Below, in pieces: positions 1 to 8,851 of a DNA stretch of 64,000 bases (position 1 is the stretch's first letter; every line of letters begins with the position of its first letter). The DNA is from an uncultured Thermoguttaceae bacterium (GTDB taxonomy: Bacteria; Planctomycetota; Planctomycetia; Pirellulales; Thermoguttaceae), in NCBI GenBank assembly GCA_937951625.1, contig CALFBP010000034.1, forward strand, positions 37,034 through 101,033. The letters run 5' to 3'. The notes beneath the pieces were generated by a model, which saw only the letters and a list, made by a program, of their open reading frames with translations, did no database searches and was not told the origin of the DNA. The translations under genes were made by a program, and so were the position numbers.

Positions 1-287
1 ACGTCAAATTGATGGCGATGCTCGGCGCGTTCCTCGGGGCCGAGCGTGGGGTTGAGGCCATGCTGTGGACGTTTGTTTTAGGCGCCTGCATGGGGTTGAT
101 CGTGCTGGTTTGGCGTTTTGGGCCGCTGGTGGTGCTGGCCCGGGTCGGACGGCACGTTTTTTGGGCGTTGCGGCTAGGCCGGTTTCAGCCCCTCACGCCG
201 GCGGAACGGACCGCTTTGCAGCCGCCCTTGTTTCTGGCCCCCAGTGCCTTGATCGCCTGCATCATCGTGCAATTCCGACTTTTGTGA
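1..287 (+). CDS. Prepilin peptidase (TadV/CpaA, A24 family), C-terminal part
   Basis: This is the C-terminal end of a gene cut by the window edge. Reading from base 3 gives VKLMAMLGAFLG, and the two bases before it fit the last bases of an Asp codon. That matches the GD-[VI]K-L segment around the second catalytic aspartate of A24 prepilin peptidases. Two hydrophobic segments follow (around bases 61-150 and 225-285). In Tad systems this integral-membrane aspartic protease cleaves the leader of Flp prepilins and of TadE/TadF pseudopilins, which fits the TadE-like genes immediately downstream. The first catalytic Asp and the N-terminus lie outside the window, so the family call rests on one motif plus context. 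Confidence 0.75.
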   Translation, partial: VKLMAMLGAFLGAERGVEAMLWTFVLGACMGLIVLVWRFGPLVVLARVGRHVFWALRLGRFQPLTPAERTALQPPLFLAPSALIACIIVQFRLL

Positions 288-421
288 GCGGTTGTTGGGA
301 CTTCCGACTTTTGCCAGGGGTTCGAGCCTCCCGAGGACGCGGCTTGAACGAACTGTGCGCGTGTGAGATAGGAGCAAAGAAAACAGCGAGTTTTGTCGAG
401 GCCTGCCATCGAGCCATGCCA

Positions 422-439
422 CCGACCCATGAAGGTCGG
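422..439. other. Small hairpin in the gap after the prepilin peptidase gene
   Basis: CCGACC, a six-base loop (CATGAA) and GGTCGG form a perfect 6-bp inverted repeat. No T-run follows. It sits in the 213-bp gap (288-500) between the peptidase gene and the first TadE-like gene, where no convincing reading frame is seen. It may be a weak terminator or an RNA processing site. Confidence 0.3.
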
Positions 440-500
440 CAAGGTTCGACGGCCTGATCTGTTGCAGGGCCTCGCACTCGCCCCTATTTGAGGCGTTCCC

Positions 501-1553
501 ATGGGCCGCGCGGTGCTGATCGATTGTCTGCCGTGGCTGGGGATGTGGCTGGCATCGGCCGCCTGCCTGTGGCTGATGGTTCGGTTGAACGCGGGCAGGT
601 TCCACTTGCATCGCTTGTCATGGTTGCATCATGACGAGGTGGGCAGCGCGCAGAGCTTGAGTTTCGTCCTCACGCTGCCGTTGTTCGTGGCCGTGCTGCT
701 GTTCATCGTTCAAGTCAGCCAGTTGATGATCGGGACGATCACGGTCCACTACGCGGCCTTTGCCGCAGCCCGCGCCGCGGTGGTATGGATTCCCGCCGGC
801 CTCGGTTCCCGGGACCAATGGACGATTGGGGAGAACTCGGTCGGCGGGCTCGGCTACGTGCCCGATTTCTCGGCCCCCGATCAGGTCCCGCCGAATTACA
901 TCCAGCCGACGTCGGGTGGGATGACCTATGTGCTGTTGGGTGGAGGGCCAAAATACGACAAGATATTTAGGGCCGCGTGTCTGGCGTGTTTGCCGATCTG
1001 CCCGTCGCGGGACCTGAAGCTCGGGCCGCCGCCGACCCAAGACGCGGTTTGGACCCAGCAGACGCTCAAAGCCATGTACGAGGCCCTAGCGCCCGGTCGG
1101 GCCCCCAGTGACGCCCGCTTGGCCAACAAACTGGCCTATGCCATGCGTTACACGGACATCGAGGTGCGATTCTATCACGACAATTCGGAACCCCCGCTGG
1201 TCTCGCTGCAAGGTTCATGGGGATTGAATTACAGCAGCGGCCAAGCAGGTCCGGGGTTCGATACGGGCCCAGGCAGCGAAGAGTTTTTACCCGGCCAAGA
1301 GATCGGCTGGCAAGACCCGATCACGGTCACGGTCCATCACTACCTGGCCCTGTTGCCTGGCCCGGGACGACTCCTGGCCAATCGCGTGGGCTTCCTCCGC
1401 ACGGCCCCGGATCGCGTCCAACGTCAGATCGAACAAGACACTCAAGAGAAGCAGTTCCCCAACGACGTTTATGTCTACAAACTGAGTGCCTCCTGCACAC
1501 TCGGCAACGAAGGCGAGAAGTCGGTGCTGCCTTATGAATACCCGGTGGATTAG
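501..1553 (+). CDS. TadE-like pilus assembly protein (pseudopilin-type)
   Basis: The protein has 350 residues. A first hydrophobic segment lies at about residues 9-27. A second, at about residues 52-78, follows a hydrophilic stretch ending in a Ser/Phe-rich run (SLSFVLTLPLFVAVLLF) and continues into an Ala-rich helix (AAFAAARAAVVW). That is the layout of TadE/TadG-like proteins, which have a type IV pilin-like N-terminal helix and a large exported C-terminal domain. TadE/TadF pseudopilins are processed by the prepilin peptidase and help assemble Flp pili. The C-terminal domain of about 270 residues is much longer than in classical TadE and I do not recognise it. The 3' end overlaps the next gene by 20 bp, so the two are probably cotranslated. 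Confidence 0.65.
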   Translation: MGRAVLIDCLPWLGMWLASAACLWLMVRLNAGRFHLHRLSWLHHDEVGSAQSLSFVLTLPLFVAVLLFIVQVSQLMIGTITVHYAAFAAARAAVVWIPAGLGSRDQWTIGENSVGGLGYVPDFSAPDQVPPNYIQPTSGGMTYVLLGGGPKYDKIFRAACLACLPICPSRDLKLGPPPTQDAVWTQQTLKAMYEALAPGRAPSDARLANKLAYAMRYTDIEVRFYHDNSEPPLVSLQGSWGLNYSSGQAGPGFDTGPGSEEFLPGQEIGWQDPITVTVHHYLALLPGPGRLLANRVGFLRTAPDRVQRQIEQDTQEKQFPNDVYVYKLSASCTLGNEGEKSVLPYEYPVD

Positions 1554-2985
1554 CCCAGCATGGCGCCTGCACCGCGACGAGCAGGGCGTGATCAGCATCC
1601 TCACGGTGTTCGCCGTGCTCATGCTGACGGCCCTGCTGGGGATGGTGATGAACGTCGCTCGGCAGATCGACGGCAAGATTCGGCTGCAAAACGCGGCCGA
1701 CGCGGCGGCCTATTCCGGCGGGGTGATGGTGGCCCGCGCCTTGAACGTGCTCGCCTTCAGCAACCATCTGCTCTCGGAGGTCATGGCCCTGACCGCCCTG
1801 ATGCGCGAGGGCCGCGATCAACACTCCGACCAGTACGTGCCGCAGATTCTCAGTGCTTGGGAGACCGCGGCCCGAATCTTCCAGAAGTCGCCTTTCCCGA
1901 AGTTTCAGCGGTTGGGCCGCGCCATCCTCCAACAAACGCCCTTGGAACAGGAGTTGGCCGATGCCTTCAGCGCCTGGGCCAAGGCCACCAGCGAGTTGAT
2001 CCTGCCCACCTTGGAAATGATTCTCGAACAGGAAATGATTCCTGAGTTCGAGCGGGCAGTGGTGCGGGCCTATCCCGACATGGCGCAGCAAGCGGCCTTG
2101 GAGGCGGCCTTGGCCAACGGTCGGCCCGATCATGGCCGGGGCGACCTGTGCGGCGTGATTTGGCGGACCGGCAGCCATGTCATGCCGGTGGGCGGGGCGG
2201 GCGAGTCGTTTCGCAGCACGATTCCCGCCGTCGACCCCACGGATCCCAGCCACGCCGACCGGCAAACCGAGGCCCGCAACCAGCGCGACCGGTTGGCCTC
2301 CCAGTACGTGGCGCGGTGGAACAATGAAGTGCTTCAGTTTTTCGACCGCCGGGCGCGGATGTGCCAGTACGCGGTGTTGTGGCGGAATTTCGTGGACGGG
2401 CAGCAGTTTCCCCCCTGTGGACAGTTGAAGCAAGTCCTCACGGACTACGACCGGAACTTGCCGCACTTGATTCGTACTCCCCGCCGCGCGATTCCCGAGG
2501 GGACGATCAACCAGCACCTCGATGACGAGTTCACTTGGGTGGGCGTGGCCTATTGGAATAAATTGGCCGATTTCGCGCCGCGGATCTTTTATAACCCCAT
2601 GCCGGCTTCGTCTGTAGCGTTTGCACAAGTTCGGGTGTTTGTGCCCCATCGGCGGCTGGTTTGGCGTCATCACGTGCCGGGGGCGGAACAATTCGGGGGA
2701 ATGCCGGGCAATTTCCCGCCCTTGCCGCCGCCGGGCAGCGGCGATACGCCCCCTCCGGCAACGACCGCCAGCGAGAGTTGGGACGTCGGCCGGCAACCGG
2801 GCGTCAGCGAGCGTTGGGACCTGTTGAACCAGAATTGGGTTGCCCAGTTGGTGCCAGCGACAAACGCCTGGATTCCCTTGATCCTCCAACAGCCGCCGCA
2901 AGTGCCTGGCGTTGACGCGCGACGATATCGACTTCCGAACGTCACGTTGCCCATGGACCAGATCCTCAAGATCAGTACGCACTAG
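1534..2985 (+). CDS. TadG/TadE-like protein with large exported domain
   Basis: The protein has 483 residues. I chose the ATG at 1534, which overlaps the previous gene, because the product then begins 16 residues before the diagnostic segment. That segment (residues about 17-55) reads DEQGVISILTVFAVLMLTALLG and then a helix with QNAADAAAYSGG, the DxxxGxxxxxFA...NAADAAA pattern of the TadG N-terminal region (Flp pilus assembly TadE/G-like). The rest is a long soluble domain with a Pro/Gly-rich patch near 2725-2765 and no recognisable catalytic motif. TadG proteins are thought to be membrane-anchored periplasmic parts of the Tad machine. An upstream in-frame start at 1486 would add 16 residues. 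Confidence 0.7.
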   Translation: MNTRWISPAWRLHRDEQGVISILTVFAVLMLTALLGMVMNVARQIDGKIRLQNAADAAAYSGGVMVARALNVLAFSNHLLSEVMALTALMREGRDQHSDQYVPQILSAWETAARIFQKSPFPKFQRLGRAILQQTPLEQELADAFSAWAKATSELILPTLEMILEQEMIPEFERAVVRAYPDMAQQAALEAALANGRPDHGRGDLCGVIWRTGSHVMPVGGAGESFRSTIPAVDPTDPSHADRQTEARNQRDRLASQYVARWNNEVLQFFDRRARMCQYAVLWRNFVDGQQFPPCGQLKQVLTDYDRNLPHLIRTPRRAIPEGTINQHLDDEFTWVGVAYWNKLADFAPRIFYNPMPASSVAFAQVRVFVPHRRLVWRHHVPGAEQFGGMPGNFPPLPPPGSGDTPPPATTASESWDVGRQPGVSERWDLLNQNWVAQLVPATNAWIPLILQQPPQVPGVDARRYRLPNVTLPMDQILKISTH

Positions 2986-2996
2986 CGGGTGCCGTC

Positions 2997-4076
2997 ATGC
3001 CTCATGTCTGGAGCCAACTCGGCCTCGCAGTCCCGACCAAGGGGCGGCGCCAGCCCAGTTTGCAGTCGCCTCGCCGTGGGCTGTCCACGTTGGAAATGGT
3101 CCTATCGCTGCCCATCCTCTTGGCGGTGATGGCGTTGATCATCAACTTCGGGACCGTAGCCAGTTGGAAACTGCGGGGGCTGGCCGTGGCCCGGCACCAA
3201 TTGTGGTCGCAGCGTGAGGGTCGCTCGGGCTCGACATTTTCCCCCATCCAGTACTGGCCGCAAAATTATCTGGCCGCCGGACAGTCGCCGCTTGGGGCAG
3301 GCACGCGGGGATGGCTGACTACGTCGCTCAACATGATCGAACAGGTGCATAACGCGCATTTGCCCGTGGCTCGAGGTCCCTTGGTCGGCGACGGAGTACC
3401 CCCGCCTGCTCAGCCTTTTTTGGTGAATCAAGACCTTTTGAACCCGGCACGCAGCATGTTCGAAGGACATGCGACCGTGGAGCGGAATTACCCCTTGTTA
3501 CAACGTTTGGGTCCCTACCGGCTTCGCGCGGCGGGCCAGCTCTTGAACGGGCCGTGGACGTTTCCGGCCTTGGGAGCACGGGACAACGACGACTTCCGTG
3601 CCCCGCTCCTTTTTGCCGTGCCTGCCACGCCCGATCCTTCTTATGCCCAGCGCTACATTCAAGCAGTGGCGCGAATCTATTACGCGCCCTTCCAAAACGA
3701 CCTATGGCCGCTGGACCGGGACGACGAATTCCTCTACTGGAAGCAGCGATTCCCGAACGTGCCGGCAATTCAAAACCGCGGCCACGACTTCATCGCCCGA
3801 TTCGCCTGGTTGGGATCGTTTTGCGATCTCGATCCCCTGGGGGTGCAAAGCCGCGTCGATCTGCTTGTGGACCGGATCCGCGGGACGAATGGCCAGACGA
3901 GCGTGGCCGAGAACATGCGGCAAGAGTTCAAGGGCTTTTTCGAAGATGTCAAACAGGAACTGGAGAACTTGCTGAACGCCACGCCACCCCCTCCGCCCGA
4001 CGTTCGGGCCCAATTGCAACGGGAAATCCAGGCCCTCGAGGCCGAGCTGGCGCTGCTCCAAGCTCCGTTGAATTAG
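2997..4076 (+). CDS. Third TadE-like pseudopilin-type protein
   Basis: The protein has 359 residues. A basic N-terminus of about 28 residues is followed by RGLSTLEMVLSLPILLAVMA, a class III-like signal with a Gly-x-Ser-x-x-Glu arrangement ahead of a hydrophobic helix (residues about 28-55). The Glu at the fifth position after the putative cleavage glycine is typical of type IV pilin-like proteins. The long C-terminal domain is rich in Arg, Pro and aromatic residues. It ends in a heptad-like helix (residues about 295-357) that could form a coiled coil. It lies 11 bp downstream of the TadG-like gene, so it is probably in the same transcript. The function of the exported domain is unknown. Confidence 0.6.
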   Translation: MPHVWSQLGLAVPTKGRRQPSLQSPRRGLSTLEMVLSLPILLAVMALIINFGTVASWKLRGLAVARHQLWSQREGRSGSTFSPIQYWPQNYLAAGQSPLGAGTRGWLTTSLNMIEQVHNAHLPVARGPLVGDGVPPPAQPFLVNQDLLNPARSMFEGHATVERNYPLLQRLGPYRLRAAGQLLNGPWTFPALGARDNDDFRAPLLFAVPATPDPSYAQRYIQAVARIYYAPFQNDLWPLDRDDEFLYWKQRFPNVPAIQNRGHDFIARFAWLGSFCDLDPLGVQSRVDLLVDRIRGTNGQTSVAENMRQEFKGFFEDVKQELENLLNATPPPPPDVRAQLQREIQALEAELALLQAPLN

Positions 4077-4107
4077 CGTCGCATTTTTCGTCGTTGGGTC
4101 TGGCGGT

Positions 4108-5025
4108 ATGACCACATTGGGCGAATTAGCGAAACGCATTTCGACGTGGACTTCCCGGGGGCTGGTCTCGGCCATGATCCTGGTGGCGGGACTGGCGTTC
4201 GGACGTCAAGTACTCCAGTGGTGGCGAAGTGACGACGAACCTACCAGCGCGGCTGTTTCGCGGCCATTGAAAGTCGGTTCCCTCGGCGAAATTGGACTGG
4301 ATCATACCCTCCAGTTTGGCGGCAGCGACTGGACGGTGGTTCGGGGATTCGTCTCGGGCGATGCCTCCGAGGCGCTGCGCCAGCTCCAGGCCCGATGTGC
4401 GGAAACGATTGGCGCCGCGGCATTGCCCAAATCGACCCCCGGACCCGCGGAACGCGACTTGCTTCACCGGATTACCGGGCAAAAGCCCCTCCTGGAGCAG
4501 CCGGGCCAGTGGCGAATCGACGCCCTAGACCCAGGCTTTCCATTGGTCTTGGGTTCGCGCGAGGTTCCCTCGGGGGACAACGCCTCGGGAGAGCAAGTTG
4601 GCAAATCCACACGTCGCGTGGTAACCTTGGGAATGGCGATGCCCATTGGCGACAAGCTTTGGACCACATACACATTCCACGCGAACTCCTATAACAAGGG
4701 GGAGGAATACACCGAAAAGGTTGATTTGATCCCCACTGGAAGCAGCAAGGTGATGACTATCCGGGCTACTGACGGAACGAGCCTGGTCGTTTTCAGGGGA
4801 CCGGATCCCAACGGAGAGTGGGTTACGTTTTACGATTCGTGGCTTCAGCGGCACGGTTGGAGAATATCCTGGGGCTGGGTGGACCGGGGCGGAACACGGT
4901 CGGTGCATGGCATCCGTTCACAAGGGGGGGCTTGGCAGAGAATCGATGTGCTACTGGTGAGAGATGGCATCGGCCATTCGGCGGGTGTGGTGTTTCAGAC
5001 CCCCGCTGTCGATGGGAAACCATGA
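4108..5025 (+). CDS. Membrane-anchored protein of unknown function in the Tad operon
   Basis: The protein has 305 residues. I do not recognise the family. One predicted membrane helix lies near the N-terminus (about residues 17-34, LVSAMILVAGLAFGRQVLQW), after a short basic segment, so the bulk of the protein should be outside the cytoplasm. The soluble part shows alternating short beta-type runs (for example SLVVFRGPDP and WISWGW-like strands) and no catalytic signature. The gene starts 31 bp after the third TadE-like gene and ends 70 bp before cpaB. Position alone suggests an accessory subunit of the pilus or secretion machine. Confidence 0.5.
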   Translation: MTTLGELAKRISTWTSRGLVSAMILVAGLAFGRQVLQWWRSDDEPTSAAVSRPLKVGSLGEIGLDHTLQFGGSDWTVVRGFVSGDASEALRQLQARCAETIGAAALPKSTPGPAERDLLHRITGQKPLLEQPGQWRIDALDPGFPLVLGSREVPSGDNASGEQVGKSTRRVVTLGMAMPIGDKLWTTYTFHANSYNKGEEYTEKVDLIPTGSSKVMTIRATDGTSLVVFRGPDPNGEWVTFYDSWLQRHGWRISWGWVDRGGTRSVHGIRSQGGAWQRIDVLLVRDGIGHSAGVVFQTPAVDGKP

Positions 5026-5095
5026 CTAAGATGCCAATCCTTTGGGGTTCAGACGTTCGAGGCCGCACGCCGCCGATTTCGAGAGGCAAATCGCG

Positions 5096-5899
5096 ATGAA
5101 GGGCATCCAAGGGTTGATCGTGGCGATCGGGTTGGGGATTGCCGGGGCGTTGTTCAATTTCGCCTATCTGGCCAACCGTTCGCGCGATGTCGAGAAAGTG
5201 GCCTTCATCGGTATCAAGGAAGACAAGACGATCGGCCGCGGCGAGCTGATCAGTGAAGATAGTTTGGAACCGGTGGAGATTCCCCGTCGTTGGGTGGGCA
5301 GGTTGGAAGACTACGCTTTCCTGTGGTCGACGCGTGCCACGGTGGTGGGCCGGCGTCCGTGGCGGGCGTTGGAGGGGGGATCGTTGCTCCTGCGGGCAGA
5401 CTTGAAAACCCCGCCTCAGGAACTAGTGTTTGGCGTCAACTTGCCGCCGGGCGTCGAGGAGCGGGCGATCGGCGTACCCATCGACACGCGAAAATTCGTG
5501 ACCTCGTTGGTTCAGCCAGGCGATCTGGTGACGTTCATCCTCGCGGCCGGGCGGCGCGAAGGACCCACGCTGGCTTCCGACGCCTCGAAGCCGCCAGCCG
5601 CCGAAAAAGGGGAACCCAAGGCCGCTTCGCCCGCTGGGCAAACGGAAGCACCGTCTGCCGAGGGCATCGAAAAGTGCGGTCCGTTCAAGGTCCTATCCAT
5701 CGGTAACCGTTTGGGCAGCTACGACGTGATGATGGCGGCGAAGATCCCGCAAACCCAGGAAGGCGTGATGACGATCCTGGTCCGCTACGAGAACGGCAAG
5801 ATGGACCCTCAGGCCGCCCGGCTGCTCCGCCACCTCCAACAGACCAATTCGCAGCCGCTGGCCTACGAGTTGCATCCGCGGACGCAGAGATTGGAATGA
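5096..5899 (+). CDS. cpaB: Flp pilus assembly protein CpaB (RcpC-like)
   Basis: The protein has 267 residues. An N-terminal helix (residues about 4-24) anchors it to the inner membrane. Next comes a SAF-like region, which has IGRGELISEDSLEPVEIPRR (an entry point resembling antifreeze and CpaB domains), then a helix that leads to a GSLLLRADL strand. The second half has AIGVPIDTRKFV and VQPGDLVTFIL, the usual CpaB core where the protein contacts the outer-membrane secretin. A low-complexity Pro/Ala/Lys stretch at about residues 160-182 is a linker. I chose the ATG at 5096 because GAGAGG lies 8-15 bases upstream. The stop overlaps the next start (ATGA at 5896-5899). No secretin gene (cpaC/rcpA) is in the window. 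Confidence 0.8.
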   Translation: MKGIQGLIVAIGLGIAGALFNFAYLANRSRDVEKVAFIGIKEDKTIGRGELISEDSLEPVEIPRRWVGRLEDYAFLWSTRATVVGRRPWRALEGGSLLLRADLKTPPQELVFGVNLPPGVEERAIGVPIDTRKFVTSLVQPGDLVTFILAAGRREGPTLASDASKPPAAEKGEPKAASPAGQTEAPSAEGIEKCGPFKVLSIGNRLGSYDVMMAAKIPQTQEGVMTILVRYENGKMDPQAARLLRHLQQTNSQPLAYELHPRTQRLE

Positions 5900-7839
5900 A
5901 GATCTGGTTCAACAAAATCAGCGAGAGCCGGCGGACGCTGGTCGAAACGGACCGCAGCGAGGTGACCATCGGCCGCGATCCCGACAACGTTGTGGTGCTG
6001 CAAAGCCCGCTGGTGTCGCGGCATCACGCCGTGGTGCGGGCGGTCAATGGGCAACTCGTCTTGGAAAACGTGGGGCTGAATAGCTGCCTGGTCGGCGAAG
6101 TCGAGGTCGGCGGCAACCAGACCGTGGCCTTCGAGCCGGGAACCAAGGTCCGCATCTGGCCCTTCACGCTCACCTTCGAGGCCGAGCAGGCGGCGACCAT
6201 TACCCGCGCCGACCTCGAAAACCACCTCCGCTCGATCATGGCCGACCTGGAACTGCGAATCCATCGCAAGCTCTTGGAACGGCTCGATCTCTACGAGTTC
6301 GAGCGGAATCAGGCCCGGGACGCAGAAAGCATCCTGCTGTTGGAGAACAACATCGAAGATGTGTGCCGCGACCTGGGAGTTTTCAGTAAGGAGAATGAAG
6401 CGCTCCTGGAAGAGATCACGGGGCTGGTGCTCCGCGACCATCTGATCAACCAGATCATCATGGAAACCGCCCAGGACGAGTTCTTCGACCTGGCCACGCT
6501 GACCTCGAACGAATTCGACGTGCCAGCGACGTTGGTGCCGGAGCGCGAGGCGGAGCTGCACGGCCTGTTGCAATTCGTGCGCGAGCGGTTGAGCTTCCAC
6601 GAATGCCGCGACGTGACCGAGCAGATCGGCCGCGTCGAGGCCCGGTTCAACGACATCTTCCCGCTCCTCCGGCCGCACCTGCACCAGGAACTCCGCAAAT
6701 ACTTGATCCTTCGCACGCTGAAGAAGGACCTGAAGGACACGATTTTCGGCTTTGGGCCGCTCCAGGATTTGCTGCGCGCGCCGTCGGTCACGGAAATCAT
6801 GGTGGTGGGCCGCGACCAGATTTATGTCGAGCAGAACGGGGTGATCGAGAAATCCGGCCGGAGGTTCATTTCGGACAAGGTGACCGAGGCGATCATCGAA
6901 CGGATCGTGGCCCAGGTGGGCCGGCGGATCGACAAGAGCCAGCCGCTTGTCGACGCCCGGCTGCCCGACGGGTCCCGCGTCAACGCCATCATCCCGCCCC
7001 TGGCGGTCAAGGGGCCTTGCCTCACCGTGCGCAAGTTCCCCTTGCAGCGGCTGACCATGGATGAATTGATCGAGTTGGGCAGCATCAATAAAGCGGCGGC
7101 CACGTTCTTGCGGGCGTGCGTGGTGGATCGCCGCAACATCTTGGTGAGCGGTGGAACGGGGACGGGCAAGACCACGTTGCTGAACGTGCTCTCCAGTTTC
7201 ATCCCCTACAAGGAACGCATCATCACCATCGAGGACACGGTCGAGCTGCGGCTGCATCAGGACCACGTCGTCACCTTGGAGGCCAAACCGCCCAACGTGG
7301 AGGGCGCTGGGGCCTACACGATCCGCGACTTGGTCAAAAACGCCTTGCGGATGCGGCCGGACCGCATCATCGTGGGCGAGTGCCGCGGCCCCGAGGCCTT
7401 GGACATGATCCAGGCCATGAACACCGGCCATGACGGCTCGATGACCACGGTCCACGCCAACAGCGCCCGTGAGGTCATCGAGCGATTGGAGGTGCTGGTG
7501 CTGATGGCGGCCGACTTGCCGGTGGTGTCGATCCACCGCCAGTTGGTGTCGGCCATCGACGTGATCGTCCACATCAGCCGGCTGCCGGGCGGGCGGAGGG
7601 TGGTGACCCAGATCGCTGAGGTCACCCGTTACGATCCCGATGAAAAACAGGTCGTCGTGTTGGATATTTTCAACTATCGCAACGGCGTCTCCTTGGAGCC
7701 GACGGGGTACTTGCCCTCGTTCATCGATTCCTTGGTGGAAAAGGACCTTTTGGACTTGGAGTTTCTCTACGGCCGGGCTTGGCGGACAACGCCAACCATT
7801 GCGCCGCCGCCCCCGGCGGCGACCCTCACGGCCGATTGA
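5896..7839 (+). CDS. FHA domain-CpaF/TadA secretion motor ATPase fusion
   Basis: The protein has 647 residues and is the cytoplasmic hexameric ATPase that powers Tad pilus assembly. Residues 1-98 form an FHA domain with GR at 26-27, SRHH at 41-44 and Asn62, the residues that normally contact phosphothreonine. A helical region follows (about 100-290). The CpaF core has Walker A at 419-427 (GGTGTGKTT, Lys425), a Walker B-type Glu495 in VGECRG, and the HDGSMTTVHANS histidine segment. CpaF proteins are usually about 450-500 residues, so the N-terminal FHA is an addition. The start overlaps the cpaB stop by 4 bp, and tadB and tadC follow. The FHA domain, with a Ser/Thr kinase closing the same gene run, points to phosphorylation-dependent control of the motor. 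Confidence 0.9.
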   Translation: MKIWFNKISESRRTLVETDRSEVTIGRDPDNVVVLQSPLVSRHHAVVRAVNGQLVLENVGLNSCLVGEVEVGGNQTVAFEPGTKVRIWPFTLTFEAEQAATITRADLENHLRSIMADLELRIHRKLLERLDLYEFERNQARDAESILLLENNIEDVCRDLGVFSKENEALLEEITGLVLRDHLINQIIMETAQDEFFDLATLTSNEFDVPATLVPEREAELHGLLQFVRERLSFHECRDVTEQIGRVEARFNDIFPLLRPHLHQELRKYLILRTLKKDLKDTIFGFGPLQDLLRAPSVTEIMVVGRDQIYVEQNGVIEKSGRRFISDKVTEAIIERIVAQVGRRIDKSQPLVDARLPDGSRVNAIIPPLAVKGPCLTVRKFPLQRLTMDELIELGSINKAAATFLRACVVDRRNILVSGGTGTGKTTLLNVLSSFIPYKERIITIEDTVELRLHQDHVVTLEAKPPNVEGAGAYTIRDLVKNALRMRPDRIIVGECRGPEALDMIQAMNTGHDGSMTTVHANSAREVIERLEVLVLMAADLPVVSIHRQLVSAIDVIVHISRLPGGRRVVTQIAEVTRYDPDEKQVVVLDIFNYRNGVSLEPTGYLPSFIDSLVEKDLLDLEFLYGRAWRTTPTIAPPPPAATLTAD

Positions 7840-7938
7840 TTAGATCACGGTGGGCAAGGGGCAATCGACTTCAACAGGGCCATCCACCCGGCGCGAAGCG
7901 AAACAGTCGACTGAAAACTATCCTTGGGCAGTGACTCG

Positions 7939-8790
7939 ATGTTTTCGGACCCCCTGGCGATCCTCGGTTCCCTGTGCATTGGCCTGGCGGTAGCCGCGCT
8001 GGCTTGGTTCGGCGGCGATTTGTTTTCCGGACCGCTGCGGTGGATCGAACAGGACTTGACCGAGAAACTTCGGCGGCTCCGGATGCCGGTCAGACGGCTG
8101 CGTCAGTACCTCATGCTCTGGTTGGCTGGGATGGTCCTGGTGTTTCTCGGCTTCTGGCTGGTGCTCGAGAATCTGGTGTTCGCCGTCCTGCTTGCCGGAT
8201 TGATTTTGCTTTCGCCCTGGTATCTGATCCGGCGGCTGGCCGAGTGGCGGCGTCTGAAGATCGAGGACCAACTGGCCGATGCCATGGTGACGCTGGCCAA
8301 CTCGGTTCGGGCGGGGCTTTCGCTGGCCCAATCCATGGAAATCCTCGCCGCCCAATGTCCCAAACCGATCAATTCCGAGTTTTTCCAGATCGCCGCCGAG
8401 TACCGGCTCGGCAAACCCCTGGACCGGACGCTGGTCGAGGCCAAACAGCGGCTCAAGAGCGAGAACTTCGCGCTGTTCGCCGCGGCGCTGTTGGCCAGTC
8501 ACGAGAGCGGGGGCCGGCTCAATGAGACCGTCGAGCGGATTGCCCAGTCGGTCCTCGAAATGCAGCGCTTGGAACGCAAAGTGAAATCCGAGACCGCCCA
8601 GGCCCGAAAGTCGGCCATCTACATGGCCTTGGTCCCCCCGGTGATCCTCGTCGTATGGTATTTCGTCGACCCGGTCAATACCGCCAAGCTGTTCACCGAG
8701 GTCTTCGGCCACATCCTCTTGGCGCTTGTGGTGGTGATCGACATTGTGGCGTACTTTTGGGCCCGGGCGATCTTGAATCCCGACATTTAA
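7939..8790 (+). CDS. tadB: TadB-like inner-membrane platform protein
   Basis: The protein has 283 residues. Two hydrophobic segments lie near the N-terminus (about 5-25 and 55-100). A GspF/T2SSF domain occupies about residues 110-240, with the typical DQLADAMVTLANSVRAGLSL start and a SHESGGRLNETVERIA core. Two C-terminal helices follow. TadB and TadC form the inner-membrane platform driven by the CpaF ATPase. I chose the ATG at 7939. An in-frame TTG at 7924 would add five residues. It lies 99 bp after cpaF, with no gene between. Confidence 0.85.
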   Translation: MFSDPLAILGSLCIGLAVAALAWFGGDLFSGPLRWIEQDLTEKLRRLRMPVRRLRQYLMLWLAGMVLVFLGFWLVLENLVFAVLLAGLILLSPWYLIRRLAEWRRLKIEDQLADAMVTLANSVRAGLSLAQSMEILAAQCPKPINSEFFQIAAEYRLGKPLDRTLVEAKQRLKSENFALFAAALLASHESGGRLNETVERIAQSVLEMQRLERKVKSETAQARKSAIYMALVPPVILVVWYFVDPVNTAKLFTEVFGHILLALVVVIDIVAYFWARAILNPDI

Positions 8791-8851
8791 TCCCGACAAG
8801 GAGAGCTGTTCGAGCGGAAAGGCGGCGGGAGTTTCGATCCTTGGTTTTCTC

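Noticed and set aside
1327..2982. A 551-residue open frame on the - strand opposite the TadG-like gene
   Set aside because: Its codons are Arg/His/Gly-rich and it lies fully over the + strand genes, which have recognisable TadE/TadG helices. High-GC DNA makes such frames common.
5863..7572. A 569-residue - strand frame over the cpaF gene
   Set aside because: It has no family resemblance and an unusual His/Asp/Arg composition. The + strand gene is certain.
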